From Streptomyces sp. HSG2 (GTDB taxonomy: Bacteria; Actinomycetota; Actinomycetes; Streptomycetales; Streptomycetaceae), in assembly GCF_016598575.1 (NCBI RefSeq), contig NZ_CP066801.1, forward strand, positions 1,360,501 to 1,424,500: a DNA stretch of 64,000 bases, given 5' to 3'. Shown here in pieces: positions 7,619 to 16,819 of the stretch (positions are counted from its first letter, which is position 1; every line of letters begins with the position of its first letter). Both the position numbers and the translations under genes were made by a program. The notes beneath the pieces were generated by a model. The model worked only from the letters and a program-made list of their open reading frames with translations, was not told the origin of the DNA and searched no databases.

Positions 7619-8842
7619 TCAGACCTTCGGGACGCGGAGGACGAGCGCGTCGCCCTGACCGCCACCGCCGCACAGCGCGGCCACGCCCACGCCGCCGCCA
7701 CGCCGCCTCAGCTCCAGGGCCAGGTGCAGCACCAGCCGGGCGCCGGACATGCCGATGGGGTGTCCGAGAGCGATGGCACCACCGTTCACGTTCACCTTTT
7801 CGGTGGAGACCCCGAGATCCTTCATCGACTGCACGGCGACGGCGGCGAACGCCTCGTTGATCTCGATCAGTTCGAGGTCCTCGGTCCCCAGCCCGTCCTT
7901 CGCCAAGGCGTGCCGGATCGCGTTCGAAGGCTGCGACTGGAGAGAGTTGTCGGGGCCGGCCACGTTCCCGTGCGCGCCGATCTCGGCGATCCACTCCAGC
8001 CCCAGCTCCTGGGCCTTGGCCTTGCTCATGACGACCACGGCCGCGGCGCCGTCGGAGATCTGCGAGGACGAGCCGGCCGTGATCGTGCCGTCCCGGGCGA
8101 AGGCGGGCCGCAGCCTGCCCAGGGACTCCGGGGTCGTCTCGCCGCGAATCCCCTCGTCCTTGCTGACCAGCACGGGGTCGCCCTTGCGTTGCGGGACCTC
8201 CACCGGGGTGATCTCCGCGTCGAAGATCCCGTTCTTCTGTGCCGCCGCCGCTCGCTGGTGGGAGAGCGCGGCCACGGCGTCCTGTTCTTCGCGGCCAAGG
8301 CCGAGCCGCGTGTTGTGCTTCTCGGTGGACTCGCCCATCGCGATGCCCTCGAAGGAGTCGGTCAGGCCGTCGTGCGCCATCGCGTCGAGCATCTGGACCG
8401 CGCCGTACTTGTACCCCTCACGTGACCCGGGCAGCAGGTGGGGGGCGTTGGTCATCGACTCCTGGCCGCCGGCGACCACGACGTCGAACTCACCCGCGCG
8501 GATCAACTGGTCGGCCAGCGCGATCGCGTCCAGCCCGGAGAGGCACACCTTGTTCACGGTGAGTGCCGGGACGTTCATCGGAATGCCGGCCTTCACGGCC
8601 GCCTGTCGTGCCGGGATCTGACCGGCGCCGGCCTGGAGCACCTGCCCCATGATCACGTACTGCACCTGGTCCCCGCCGATGCCGGCCCGGTCCAGGGCCG
8701 CCTTGATCGCGAAACCGCCCAGGTCGGCGCCGGAGAAGGACTTCAGCGAGCCGAGCAGCCGACCCATCGGGGTGCGAGCGCCCGCGACGATCACCGAGGT
8801 GGTGCCATTCGTTCCGGGAGTTGCGGAGGTTGCGGAAGACAT
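7619..8842 (-). CDS. Acetyl-CoA C-acetyltransferase (thiolase)
   Basis: A 407-residue thiolase-fold enzyme. The nucleophilic cysteine is C100 in [13 protein letters not shown]; the catalytic histidine lies in [16 protein letters not shown] and the second cysteine in [12 protein letters not shown]. Such enzymes condense two acetyl-CoA to acetoacetyl-CoA or cleave 3-ketoacyl-CoA in the cytoplasm. The ATG at 8842 is preceded by GGAAGGGG. It is the first gene of an operon with meaB. Together with the 3-hydroxybutyryl-CoA dehydrogenase encoded near 25.5 kb it could feed the ethylmalonyl-CoA route; the exact chain-length preference is not visible. Confidence 0.92.
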   Translation of the reverse strand: MSSATSATPGTNGTTSVIVAGARTPMGRLLGSLKSFSGADLGGFAIKAALDRAGIGGDQVQYVIMGQVLQAGAGQIPARQAAVKAGIPMNVPALTVNKVCLSGLDAIALADQLIRAGEFDVVVAGGQESMTNAPHLLPGSREGYKYGAVQMLDAMAHDGLTDSFEGIAMGESTEKHNTRLGLGREEQDAVAALSHQRAAAAQKNGIFDAEITPVEVPQRKGDPVLVSKDEGIRGETTPESLGRLRPAFARDGTITAGSSSQISDGAAAVVVMSKAKAQELGLEWIAEIGAHGNVAGPDNSLQSQPSNAIRHALAKDGLGTEDLELIEINEAFAAVAVQSMKDLGVSTEKVNVNGGAIALGHPIGMSGARLVLHLALELRRRGGGVGVAALCGGGGQGDALVLRVPKV

Positions 8843-8990
8843 GAGCTGCGATCCCCTTCCGGCCTGTGCGGCCGAGGAGTGAACGAGGGTTTACCTCGAA
8901 TGTACTGAGGCGCGCTCGGCCCCGTCATCGGGCCGTCAGTGTGATCGCGCGCACGTTGCGTAACCACCCGGGGAGCGCTCCACTGAAACC
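8843..8990. promoter_or_regulatory. Divergent promoter region of thiolase-meaB and mce
   Basis: A 148-base gap between divergent genes. It contains the small palindrome CGAGG-GTTTA-CCTCG at 8884-8898, which could be an operator for the thiolase side. No clear -35/-10 pair is seen for either direction. Confidence 0.3.
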
Positions 8991-9431
8991 ATGCTGACGC
9001 GAATCGACCACATCGGGATCGCCTGCCACGACCTCGACGCCACCGTGGACTTCTACCGGGCCACGTACGGCTTCGAGGTGTTCCACACCGAGGTCAACGA
9101 GGAACAGGGCGTACGCGAGGCCATGCTCAAGATCAACGACACGTCGGACGGCGGCGCGTCGTACCTGCAGCTGTTGGAACCCGTCCGCGAGGACTCCACC
9201 GTCGCCAAGTGGCTCGCCAAGAACGGCGAGGGCGTCCACCACATCGCCTTCGGCACACAGGACGTGGACGCCGACGCCGCCGCGATCGGGGAGCGGGGCG
9301 TACGCGTCCTGTACGACGAGCCACGCCGCGGCTCCATGGGGTCGCGCATCACCTTCCTGCACCCCAAGGACTGCCATGGCGTCCTGACGGAACTCGTCAC
9401 TTCAGCCGCGATTGAGTCGCCCGAGCGCTGA
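8991..9431 (+). CDS. mce: Methylmalonyl-CoA epimerase
   Basis: A 146-residue vicinal-oxygen-chelate protein. Metal ligands of the family are visible: H7 in RIDHIGIA, H83/H84 in GVHHIAFG and E134 in VLTELV. It interconverts (2R)- and (2S)-methylmalonyl-CoA, linking propionyl-CoA carboxylation and the B12-dependent mutase. Length is normal. It stands divergent from thiolase-meaB, reinforcing the shared methylmalonyl-CoA context. Its stop codon overlaps the -35 element of the scy promoter. Confidence 0.93.
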   Translation: MLTRIDHIGIACHDLDATVDFYRATYGFEVFHTEVNEEQGVREAMLKINDTSDGGASYLQLLEPVREDSTVAKWLAKNGEGVHHIAFGTQDVDADAAAIGERGVRVLYDEPRRGSMGSRITFLHPKDCHGVLTELVTSAAIESPER

Positions 9432-9457
9432 CCACCGTACTGAGGGGCCGGTAGGGT
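9428..9457 (+). promoter_or_regulatory. Promoter upstream of scy
   Basis: CTGACC at 9428-9433 and TAGGGT at 9452-9457 are separated by 18 bases, a good match to the vegetative Streptomyces consensus. Transcription would start near 9464, leaving a leader of about 210 bases before scy that contains several GC-rich inverted repeats. Confidence 0.6.
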
Positions 9458-9672
9458 TGGGCGCGGTCGCCGCTCGATCCAGGGCGACCGGTCCTGTCGC
9501 GCGCCCGGGTCGACCGGCACGACGGGACCACCGGGGTCCGGAATTCGGGGGACGGGCGACGGAGCGGCGACCCATGCTCCGCCGTCGATCTGACACCATT
9601 CCCCGGGGGCCCGTTCGACTGACGGACGGGACCGTGGAGACACCTGCGACCAGGGGACGGATGGACCGCGCA

Positions 9673-12600
9673 GTGCGGGGCTACGAGAGCCAGGAGCGAG
9701 AGCCGGCGGCCGACGTCGACCACCTCTCTCGGTTCGAGGCCGAGATGAAGCGGCTGAGGACCGAGCGGGAGAAGGCGATCCAGCACGCCGAGGACCTCGG
9801 CTACCAGGTGGAGGTGCTGCGCGCCAAGCTGCACGAGGCGCGGCGCACCCTCATGTCCCGCCCGGCCTACGACGGCAACGACCTCGGCTACCAGGCCGAG
9901 CAACTCCTGCGCAACGCGCAACTCCAGGCCGACCAATTGCGCGCGGACGCCGAGCGCGAGCTAGGCCAGGCGCGGGCCCAGACCCAGCGCATCCTCCAGG
10001 AACACGCCGAGCAGGCGGCACGTCTGCAGGCGGAACTCCACCAGGAGGCCGTCACCCGGCGCCGGCAGCTCGACCAGGAACTCGACGAGCGTCGACGCAC
10101 CGTCGAGACCCACGTCAACGAGAACGTCGCCTGGGCCGAGCAGTTGCGGGCCCGCACCGAGCAGCAGGCCCGCCGGCTCCTCGACGAGTCCCGCGCAGAG
10201 GCAGAACAGGCCATGGCGGCGGCCCGGGCGGAGGCCGAGCGCCTCACCGCCGAGGCGCGCCGGCGTTCGCTGGGAGAGGCGGAGGAGGCGCGTGCCGAGG
10301 CCGAACAACTCCTGCGCCGCGCGCGCTCGGACGCCGAGCGCCTCCTGAACGCCGCCTCCACCCAGGCGCAGGAGGCCACCGACCACGCCGAGCGGCTGCG
10401 CAGCTCGACGGCGAGCGAGACCGAGGAGGCCCGCCGGCGCGCCCAGGAACTGAGCCGGTCCGCTGAGCGCCGGATGACCGAGGCGGAGGAGGCGCTGCGG
10501 GCCGCGCGGGCCCGGGCCGAGGAGGTGCTCTCCGAGGCGGAGGAGCGGGCCGCCAAGGCGCTGGCGACCGCCGAGTCGGCCAACGAACAGCGCACCCGCA
10601 CCGCCAAGGAGCAGGTCGCCCGCCTGGTCGGCGAGGCGACCAAGGACGCCGAGGCCACCCGCGAGGAGGCCGAGCGGCTGGTGGTGGAGGCCCGCGCCGA
10701 GGCCGAGAAGATCGCCGCCGAGGCGGCGGAGAAGGCGCGCGCGGCGACCGCGGAGGAGTCCGCCACCCAGCTGGCCAAGGCGGCCAAGACCGCCGAGGAC
10801 GTGCTGAACAAGGCATCCGAGGAGGCACGCCGGACCACCAAGGGCGCCGCCGAGGAGGCCGAGCGCATCCGCGGCGAGGCCGAGTCGGAGGCGGACCGGC
10901 TGCGGGCCGAGGCCCACGACGTCGCCCAGCAGCTCAAGGGCGCGGCGAAGGACGACACCAAGGAGTACCGGGCCAAGACCGTCGAGTTGCAGGAGGAGGC
11001 CCGCAGGCTGCGCGGCGAGGCCGAGCAACTGCGCTCCGAGGCCGCCGACCGGGCGGAGGTCATCAGGGCCGAGGCCCGCAAGGAAGCGGTGTCGCAGATC
11101 GAGGAGGCGGCGACCTCCGCGGAGGAGCTGCTGACCAAGGCGCGCGCCGACTCCGACGAGCTTCGCCGGACGGCTGCCGCGGACAGCGAGAAGGTCCGCA
11201 CGGAGGCGATCGAACGCGCCACGACCCTGCGGCGACAGGCCGAGGAGACGCTGGAGCGGGCCAGGGCCGAGGCGGAGCGCCATCGGAACGACGCCCAGGA
11301 GGAGGCGGAGGCCACTCGGGCGGAGGCGGAGCGGGAGGGCGCCCGGCTGCGCGAGGAGGCCGAGCGTGCCGCGACGAGCCGTCGCGCGCAGGCCGCCGAG
11401 GAGGCGGAACGGCTTCGGGCGGAGGCCGAGGAGCGACTCGGCGGAGCCGAGCGGGCGCTGGCGGAGGCACGGCAGGAAGCCGAGGGAATCCGCCGCGACG
11501 CGACCGAGGAGACCGAGCGGCAGCGCACCGAGGTCGCCGAGCGGATCCGCGAACTCCGTCATCAGGCGGAGACCGAGGCCGAACGGCTGCGTTCGGAGGC
11601 GGTGGCCGACGCCTCGGCGGCCCGCGCCGAGGGCGAGTCCGTCGCCGTCCGGCTGCGGACGGAGGCGGCGAGCGAGGCCGAGCGGCTCAAGGCGGAGGCG
11701 CGTGAGGCCGCCGAGAGGGTGCGCGCGGAGGCCGGTGCCGCGGCCGAGCGGATCGCCGAGGAGGCCTCGGAGGCCCTGGCCGCGGCGCAGGACGAGGCGG
11801 CACGGCGCCGGCGCGAGGCGGACGAGCTGCTCACCTCCGCGAGGGAGGAGGCCGACCGGGAGCGCGGATCCGCCCGGGAACGGAGTGAGGAGCTGCTCGC
11901 CTCCGCGCGCACCCGTGTCGCGGAGGCCGAGGCGGAGGCGGCCCGGCTGGTCGAGGAGGCCGACCGGCGCGCCGGCGAGTCGGTCTCGGCGGCCGAGGAG
12001 CACGCGCGTCAGGTGCGGGAGTCCGTCTCCGGCCTGCACGAGCAGGCGCAGGAGGAGATCGCCGGCCTGCGCAGCGCCGCGGAGCACGCGGCCGAGCGGG
12101 TCCGCCGCGAGGCCGGCGAGGAGGCCGACCGGGTCCGCTCCGACGCCCAGGCGGAGCGGGAGCGTGCCGGGGAGGACGCCACGCGGCTGCGCCGGGAGGC
12201 CCGGGAGGAGTCGGAGGCCGCCAAGGCGCTGGCCGAACGGACGGTCTCCGAGGCGATCACGGAGGCGGACCGGGTCCGCTCCGACGCGGCCGAGCACGCG
12301 CGGCGCGTCCGGACGGAGGCCTCGGCGACGATCGCCGAGGCGGAGCAGGCGGCGGCGCGGACGCGGGCGGATGCCCGGGAGGACGCCAATCGCATCCGCT
12401 CGGAGGCCGCGAGCCAGGCGGACAGGCTGGTCACCGAGGCGCGAGCCGAGGCGGATCGACTCGGCGAGGAGACCCGGGCGGAGACCGACCGGCTGCGCGC
12501 CGCCGTGTCGGCGGAGGCCCGGGAGCTTCGCGAGACGGCCACGGCCGAGTCCGAGAGGGTTCGCGCGCACGCCACCGAGGAGGCGGAGCGGGTGCGGTCC

Positions 12601-13653
12601 GAGGCGGCCGCGGCGGCCGAGGAGTCGGTGGCGGATGCCTCCACCCGGGCGGAGAGGCTGCTCGCCGACGCGTCGGCCGAGGCCGAACGGCTGCGGTCCG
12701 AGGCGGCGGAGGCGCTGGCCTCGGCGCGCGCCGAGGCGGAGCGGGCCCGTGCCGAGGCGGAGCGGTCGGTCGCCGAGGCCGCGTCGGAGGCGGACCGGCT
12801 GGCGACCACCGCCCGCGCGGAGGCGGACCGCACCCTGGACGAGGCGCGCGAGGAGGCCAACAAGCGGCGTTCGGAGGCGGCCGAGCAGGTCGACACCCTC
12901 ATCAACGAGACGGCGGCGGAGGCGGACACCCTCCTGACCGAGGCGCGGCAGCAGGCCCAGAAGACCACGGCCGAGGCGGAGTCCCAGGCCGACACCATGG
13001 TCGGCGCGGCCCGCGAGGAGGCCGAGCGGATCGTCTCGGAGGCCGCGGTCGAGGGCAACTCCCGGGTGGAGAAGGCTCGGACCGACGCCGACGAGCTGCT
13101 CGTCGGCGCCCGCAGGGACGCGACCGCCATACGGGAGCGGGCCGAGGAGCTGCGCGACCGGCTCACGGCCGAGATCGAGGAAGTGCATGAGCGGGCGCGC
13201 CGCGAGGCCGCCGAGACCATGAAGTCCGCGGGCGACCGATGCGACGCTCTCGTGAAGTCCGCGGAGACACAGCTCGCCAAGGCCGAGGCGAAGGCCCGGG
13301 AGATCGTCTCCGAGGCCAACTCCGAGGCGGGCAAGGTCCGAATCGCCGCGGTGAAGAAGGCCGAGGGGCTGCTGAAGGAAGCCGAGCAGAAGAAGGCCAC
13401 CTTGGTCAAGGAGGCCGAGGGGATCAAGGCGGAGGCGGTGCGGGAGGCTCGGCTGGCCGTCGAGGAGGGCAAGCGCGAGTTGGAGAAGCTGCTGCGCCGC
13501 CGCGAGGACATCAACGCCGAGATCTCCCGGGTACAGGACGTCCTGGAGGCCCTGGAGTCGTTCGAGGCTCCGCCGGCCGGCAAGGAGGGCGCGGTCAAGG
13601 CGGGGGCCACCGTGGGCGCCCCTCGTTCGGGTGGCAAGTCGTCAGGGCGGTAG
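9673..13653 (+). CDS. scy: Scy, Streptomyces cytoskeletal coiled-coil protein (polarisome scaffold)
   Basis: A 1326-residue, almost entirely coiled-coil protein. After an N-terminal conserved part (RGYESQERE, HLSRFEAEMKRL, LGYQVEVLRAKLHEARRTLM) it consists of hundreds of residues of Ala/Glu/Arg-rich repeats of the form AEAERLRxEA in 11- and 51-residue periodicities, ending with a conserved EDINAEISRVQDVLEALESF tail. Scy scaffolds the hyphal-tip complex with DivIVA and FilP and controls tip number and branching. I chose GTG 9673 because VRGYESQ begins the conserved part and gives the length I recall for the S. coelicolor protein; ATG 9661 is an alternative. filP follows, the same order as in other Streptomyces. 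Confidence 0.93.
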   Translation: MRGYESQEREPAADVDHLSRFEAEMKRLRTEREKAIQHAEDLGYQVEVLRAKLHEARRTLMSRPAYDGNDLGYQAEQLLRNAQLQADQLRADAERELGQARAQTQRILQEHAEQAARLQAELHQEAVTRRRQLDQELDERRRTVETHVNENVAWAEQLRARTEQQARRLLDESRAEAEQAMAAARAEAERLTAEARRRSLGEAEEARAEAEQLLRRARSDAERLLNAASTQAQEATDHAERLRSSTASETEEARRRAQELSRSAERRMTEAEEALRAARARAEEVLSEAEERAAKALATAESANEQRTRTAKEQVARLVGEATKDAEATREEAERLVVEARAEAEKIAAEAAEKARAATAEESATQLAKAAKTAEDVLNKASEEARRTTKGAAEEAERIRGEAESEADRLRAEAHDVAQQLKGAAKDDTKEYRAKTVELQEEARRLRGEAEQLRSEAADRAEVIRAEARKEAVSQIEEAATSAEELLTKARADSDELRRTAAADSEKVRTEAIERATTLRRQAEETLERARAEAERHRNDAQEEAEATRAEAEREGARLREEAERAATSRRAQAAEEAERLRAEAEERLGGAERALAEARQEAEGIRRDATEETERQRTEVAERIRELRHQAETEAERLRSEAVADASAARAEGESVAVRLRTEAASEAERLKAEAREAAERVRAEAGAAAERIAEEASEALAAAQDEAARRRREADELLTSAREEADRERGSARERSEELLASARTRVAEAEAEAARLVEEADRRAGESVSAAEEHARQVRESVSGLHEQAQEEIAGLRSAAEHAAERVRREAGEEADRVRSDAQAERERAGEDATRLRREAREESEAAKALAERTVSEAITEADRVRSDAAEHARRVRTEASATIAEAEQAAARTRADAREDANRIRSEAASQADRLVTEARAEADRLGEETRAETDRLRAAVSAEARELRETATAESERVRAHATEEAERVRSEAAAAAEESVADASTRAERLLADASAEAERLRSEAAEALASARAEAERARAEAERSVAEAASEADRLATTARAEADRTLDEAREEANKRRSEAAEQVDTLINETAAEADTLLTEARQQAQKTTAEAESQADTMVGAAREEAERIVSEAAVEGNSRVEKARTDADELLVGARRDATAIRERAEELRDRLTAEIEEVHERARREAAETMKSAGDRCDALVKSAETQLAKAEAKAREIVSEANSEAGKVRIAAVKKAEGLLKEAEQKKATLVKEAEGIKAEAVREARLAVEEGKRELEKLLRRREDINAEISRVQDVLEALESFEAPPAGKEGAVKAGATVGAPRSGGKSSGR

Positions 13654-13723
13654 CGTGTGAAAGCAATTGCGCTTATACCAGGAGCCTTTGACCCCGCGCC
13701 CGGCGAGCCCGCCGCCGACCACC

Positions 13724-13738
13724 CACCCGAAAGGGGTG
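13724..13738 (+). terminator. GAAA-tetraloop hairpin after scy
   Basis: CACCC-GAAA-GGGGTG lies 70 bases after the scy stop. The stem is short but capped by a stable tetraloop; it may attenuate read-through into filP. Confidence 0.35.
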
Positions 13739-13790
13739 TCGTTCTCCAGATCAAACACGTATCCGCTCGATGACTCGCCGTCTTGGCCCC

Positions 13791-13796
13791 TAGGAT
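13791..13796 (+). promoter_or_regulatory. -10 element upstream of filP
   Basis: TAGGAT at 13791-13796 matches the Streptomyces vegetative -10. TSS would be near 13803, about 33 bases before filP. The -35 region is poor (TCGATG at 18-base spacing), so an activator may be needed. Confidence 0.5.
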
Positions 13797-13835
13797 TCCC
13801 GTATCACCTCACCGGTCTCTTTCGACAGGAACCCC

Positions 13836-14771
13836 ATGAGCGACACTTCCCCCTACGGCTTCGAGCATGTGCGGCGTGGGTACGACCGCGCTCAGGTGGA
13901 CGAATACATCTCCAAGCTCGTCTCCGACCGCGACAACGCCGTCACCCGCATCACCGCCCTGGAGAAGCGCATCGAGGAGCTGCACCTCGAGACGCAGAAC
14001 GCCCAGGCCCAGATGAGCGACGCCGAGCCGTCGTACGCGGGCCTCGGGGCGCGGGTGGAGAAGATCCTCCGTCTCGCCGAGGAGGAGGCGAAGGAGCTGC
14101 GCGAGGAGGCTCGGCGCGCTTCCGAGCAGCACCGGGAGCTTGCCGAGTCCGCGGCCCAACAGGTGCGCACCGAGGCCGAGTCCTACGCCGTGGACCGCAA
14201 GGCCAAGGCCGAGGACGAGGGCGTCCGGATCGTCGAGAAGGCCAAGTCGGACGCGTCCGCCCTGCGGGCCGAGGCGCAGAAGGACGCGCAGTCCAAGCGG
14301 GAGGAGGCGGACGCCCTCTTCGAGGAGACCCGCGCCAAGGCCGCGCAGGCCGCCGCGGACTTCGAGACCAACCTCGCCAAGCGCCGCGACCAGTCCGAGC
14401 GGGACCTCGCCTCGCGTCAGGCCAAGGCGGAGAAGCGTCTCGCCGAGATCGAGCACCGGGCGGAGCAGCTGCGCCTGGAGGCCGAGAAGCTGCGGACCGA
14501 CGCCGAGCGCCGGGCCCGTCAGACCGTCGAGACCGCGCAGCGTCAGGCCGAGGACATCGTGGCCGACGCCAACGCCAAGGCGGACCGGGTCCGTTCGGAG
14601 TCGGAGCGGGAACTGGCCGCGCTGACCAACCGCCGCGACTCGATCAACGCGCAGCTGACCAACGTGCGGGAGATGCTGGCGACGCTCACGGGGGCGGCGG
14701 TGGCCGCGGCCGGCACGCCGGCCGAGGAGGAGTCGTCCTCGCGCGGGGTCCCCGCCCAGCAGACCCGCTAG
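13836..14771 (+). CDS. filP: FilP, intermediate-filament-like coiled-coil protein
   Basis: A 311-residue protein. The N-terminus has a DivIVA-like motif (YGFEHVRRGYDRAQVDEYIS) followed by an Ala/Glu/Arg-rich rod from about residue 60 to 265 and a short disordered tail. FilP polymerises into a cytoskeletal network near hyphal tips, contributes to cell rigidity and interacts with DivIVA and Scy. It has in the past been annotated as a cellulose-binding protein. The ATG follows ACAGGA with good spacing. Its position just downstream of scy and its length both match the S. coelicolor locus as I recall it. Confidence 0.93.
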   Translation: MSDTSPYGFEHVRRGYDRAQVDEYISKLVSDRDNAVTRITALEKRIEELHLETQNAQAQMSDAEPSYAGLGARVEKILRLAEEEAKELREEARRASEQHRELAESAAQQVRTEAESYAVDRKAKAEDEGVRIVEKAKSDASALRAEAQKDAQSKREEADALFEETRAKAAQAAADFETNLAKRRDQSERDLASRQAKAEKRLAEIEHRAEQLRLEAEKLRTDAERRARQTVETAQRQAEDIVADANAKADRVRSESERELAALTNRRDSINAQLTNVREMLATLTGAAVAAAGTPAEEESSSRGVPAQQTR

Positions 14772-14841
14772 CGGCGGGCGTGTCGGCGACGAACGCGGCG
14801 GATTCCCGGCCACCGGGGTGGCAGAAGGGGCCGCCGCGTTC

Positions 14842-14847
14842 TAGCGT
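14842..14847 (+). promoter_or_regulatory. -10 element for leaderless ABC transporter mRNA
   Basis: TAGCGT ends six bases before the ATG at 14854 and there is no ribosome binding site, which is the pattern of leaderless transcription. Confidence 0.5.
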
Positions 14848-14853
14848 GGCACC

Positions 14854-15816
14854 ATGATCGAGCTGGCGGGGCTGACCAAGCGGTACGGCGACAAGACGGC
14901 CGTGGACAATCTGACCTTCGGCGTCGGGCCGGGCATCATCACCGGCTTCCTCGGCCCGAACGGTGCCGGCAAGTCGACCACCATGCGCATGGTCCTGGGG
15001 CTCGACCGTCCCAGCGCGGGCACGGTCCGCATCGACGGCAAGCGCTACGACCAACTCCAGGACCCGCTGACCCATGTCGGTGCCCTCTTGGAGGCCAAGG
15101 CGTGGCACGGTGGCCGCAGCGCCTACAACCACCTGCTCTGCCTCGCGCAGAGCAACGGCATCGCCTCCGGACGGGTCCACGAGGTGCTGGAGACGGTCGG
15201 CCTGACCGCCGTGGCCAAGAAGAAGACCAAGGGCTTCTCGATGGGTATGGGCCAGCGTCTCGGCATCGCGGCCGCGCTCCTCGGCGACCCGCGTATCCTG
15301 ATCTTCGACGAGCCGGTCAACGGACTGGATCCCGAGGGAATCCACTGGATCCGTAACCTGATGAAATCCCTCGCCTCCCAGGGGCGGACGGTCTTCGTCT
15401 CCTCCCATCTGATGAGCGAGATGGCGCTGACCGCGGATCATCTCGTCGTGATCGGTCAGGGCAGGTTGCTCGCCGACACGTCCATGGCCGACTTCATCGC
15501 CGAGAACTCGCGTTCCTACGTCCGGATCCGCACCCCGCAGCGGGAGGAGTTGCTGGACGCCCTGCGAGAGGCCGACATCCCGGTCACGCGAAGCGACACC
15601 GAGGTGCTGGAGGTCGAGGGCGAGCTGTCGGAGAGGGTGGGCGAGGCGGCGGCCCGCCGCGGTGTCGTCCTGCACGAGCTGAGCCCGCAGCGGGCCTCGT
15701 TGGAGGAGGCGTTCATGCGACTGACGGCCCAGTCCGTGGAATACCACGCCCACGACGGCGCCCCCACCGAGGCCACGCCCGGGCCGAACTGGGGCGGCGA
15801 CCGGGAGAAGAGTTGA
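14854..15816 (+). CDS. ABC transporter ATP-binding protein (module 1)
   Basis: A 320-residue ATPase of the ABC-2/lantibiotic-drug exporter class. Walker A is GPNGAGKST, the signature region is KGFSMGMGQRLGIA (SMGMGQ), Walker B is ILIFDEPVNGLD and the H-loop is VSSHLMSEM. About 90 residues follow the ATPase core, as in exporters with a C-terminal accessory domain. It is followed by an ABC-2 permease and then by a second, closely similar ATPase-permease pair. Substrate is unknown; position beside filP is conserved in Streptomyces as far as I recall, without established functional meaning. Confidence 0.9.
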   Translation: MIELAGLTKRYGDKTAVDNLTFGVGPGIITGFLGPNGAGKSTTMRMVLGLDRPSAGTVRIDGKRYDQLQDPLTHVGALLEAKAWHGGRSAYNHLLCLAQSNGIASGRVHEVLETVGLTAVAKKKTKGFSMGMGQRLGIAAALLGDPRILIFDEPVNGLDPEGIHWIRNLMKSLASQGRTVFVSSHLMSEMALTADHLVVIGQGRLLADTSMADFIAENSRSYVRIRTPQREELLDALREADIPVTRSDTEVLEVEGELSERVGEAAARRGVVLHELSPQRASLEEAFMRLTAQSVEYHAHDGAPTEATPGPNWGGDREKS

Positions 15817-15919
15817 CCGGGGAAGGCCGGCCAGCCCGGTCTGCCCCGTCGCATCGAATCGTCCCCTCCCCCACCCTCCCGGCCCGGGCACGGGCTCGGC
15901 GCATCTCCAAGGAGACCCC

Positions 15920-16696
15920 ATGAGCATGGCGGCGGCCCAGGTCGTCCGGTCCGAGTGGACCAAGATCCGGTCGGTAGCGTCCACGGTGTGGACGCTCTCG
16001 CTCGCCGTGGTGGTCACCATCGGGCTCGGCATGTTGATCTCCGCCCTGACCAGGAGCCAGTTCGACAGTCTGGAGGCCGACGACCGGTTGGCGTTCGACG
16101 CGACCTTCATCAGCTTCGCCGGGATGTCCCTGGGCCAGCTGGCGATGATCGTATTCGGGGTTCTGGTGGTGGCGAACGAGTACAGCACCGGCATGATCCG
16201 CACCTCGCTGGCCGCCGTGCCCCGGCGTGGCACCTTCCTGTTCAGCAAGATCGCGGTGGCGACCGGACTCGCCTTGGTGGTGGGCATGGTCACCAGCTTC
16301 GCCGCCTTCTTCCTGGGCCAGGCCATGCTGGGCGACCTCTCGGTGTCGATCGGCGACGACGGTGTGCTCCGCGCTGTCATCGGCGGCGGGCTCTACATGA
16401 CGCTGATCACGGTCTTCTCGATGGGGATCGCCACGATGCTGCGCTCCCCCATGCTGTCGCTCGGCATCCTGATGCCGTTCTTCTTCCTGGTCTCGAACAT
16501 CCTCGGCGCGGTCGACGCGACGAGGGAAGTCGGCCAGTTCCTCCCCGACCAGGCCGGAAGCAAGATCATGCAGGTGGTGGCCCCGATCGGCGACGACACC
16601 CCCTACGGCCCCTGGGGCGGCCTCGGCATCATGGTGTTGTGGGTGGTGGCCGCGCTGGCCGGCGGATACCTGGTGCTGCGCGAGCGCGACGCCTGA
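15920..16696 (+). CDS. ABC-2 type transporter permease (module 1)
   Basis: A 258-residue membrane protein with six hydrophobic segments. It begins with a cytoplasmic amphipathic stretch VVRSEWTKIRSV typical of this permease group, has the conserved NEYSTGMIRTSL loop, and ends in ALAGGYLVLRERDA. Start ATG follows AAGGAG. It should form the membrane channel for the ATPase 104 bases upstream. The substrate is not evident. Confidence 0.88.
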   Translation: MSMAAAQVVRSEWTKIRSVASTVWTLSLAVVVTIGLGMLISALTRSQFDSLEADDRLAFDATFISFAGMSLGQLAMIVFGVLVVANEYSTGMIRTSLAAVPRRGTFLFSKIAVATGLALVVGMVTSFAAFFLGQAMLGDLSVSIGDDGVLRAVIGGGLYMTLITVFSMGIATMLRSPMLSLGILMPFFFLVSNILGAVDATREVGQFLPDQAGSKIMQVVAPIGDDTPYGPWGGLGIMVLWVVAALAGGYLVLRERDA

Positions 16697-16730
16697 TTCT
16701 TGACCGGGTGAGCCCGGATGGCATTCGGGC

Positions 16731-16761
16731 TTGAACGGAACCGGCCGAGCCTGGTTATCCT
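16731..16761 (+). promoter_or_regulatory. Candidate promoter for ABC module 2
   Basis: TTGAAC at 16731-16736 and TATCCT at 16756-16761 with a 19-base spacer. It would give module 2 its own transcript with a leader of about 50 bases. Confidence 0.4.
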
Positions 16762-16819
16762 CCTCAGACGTACGGGGGGCGTCCGCCCGCTGTCCAGAAC
16801 CTCTCGACGGGGGCGGAGC

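Noticed and set aside
9961..13188. Very long open frame antisense to scy
   Set aside because: It is a by-product of the GC-rich repeated codons of scy; composition is Leu/Gly/Arg repeats with no domains and no start signal.
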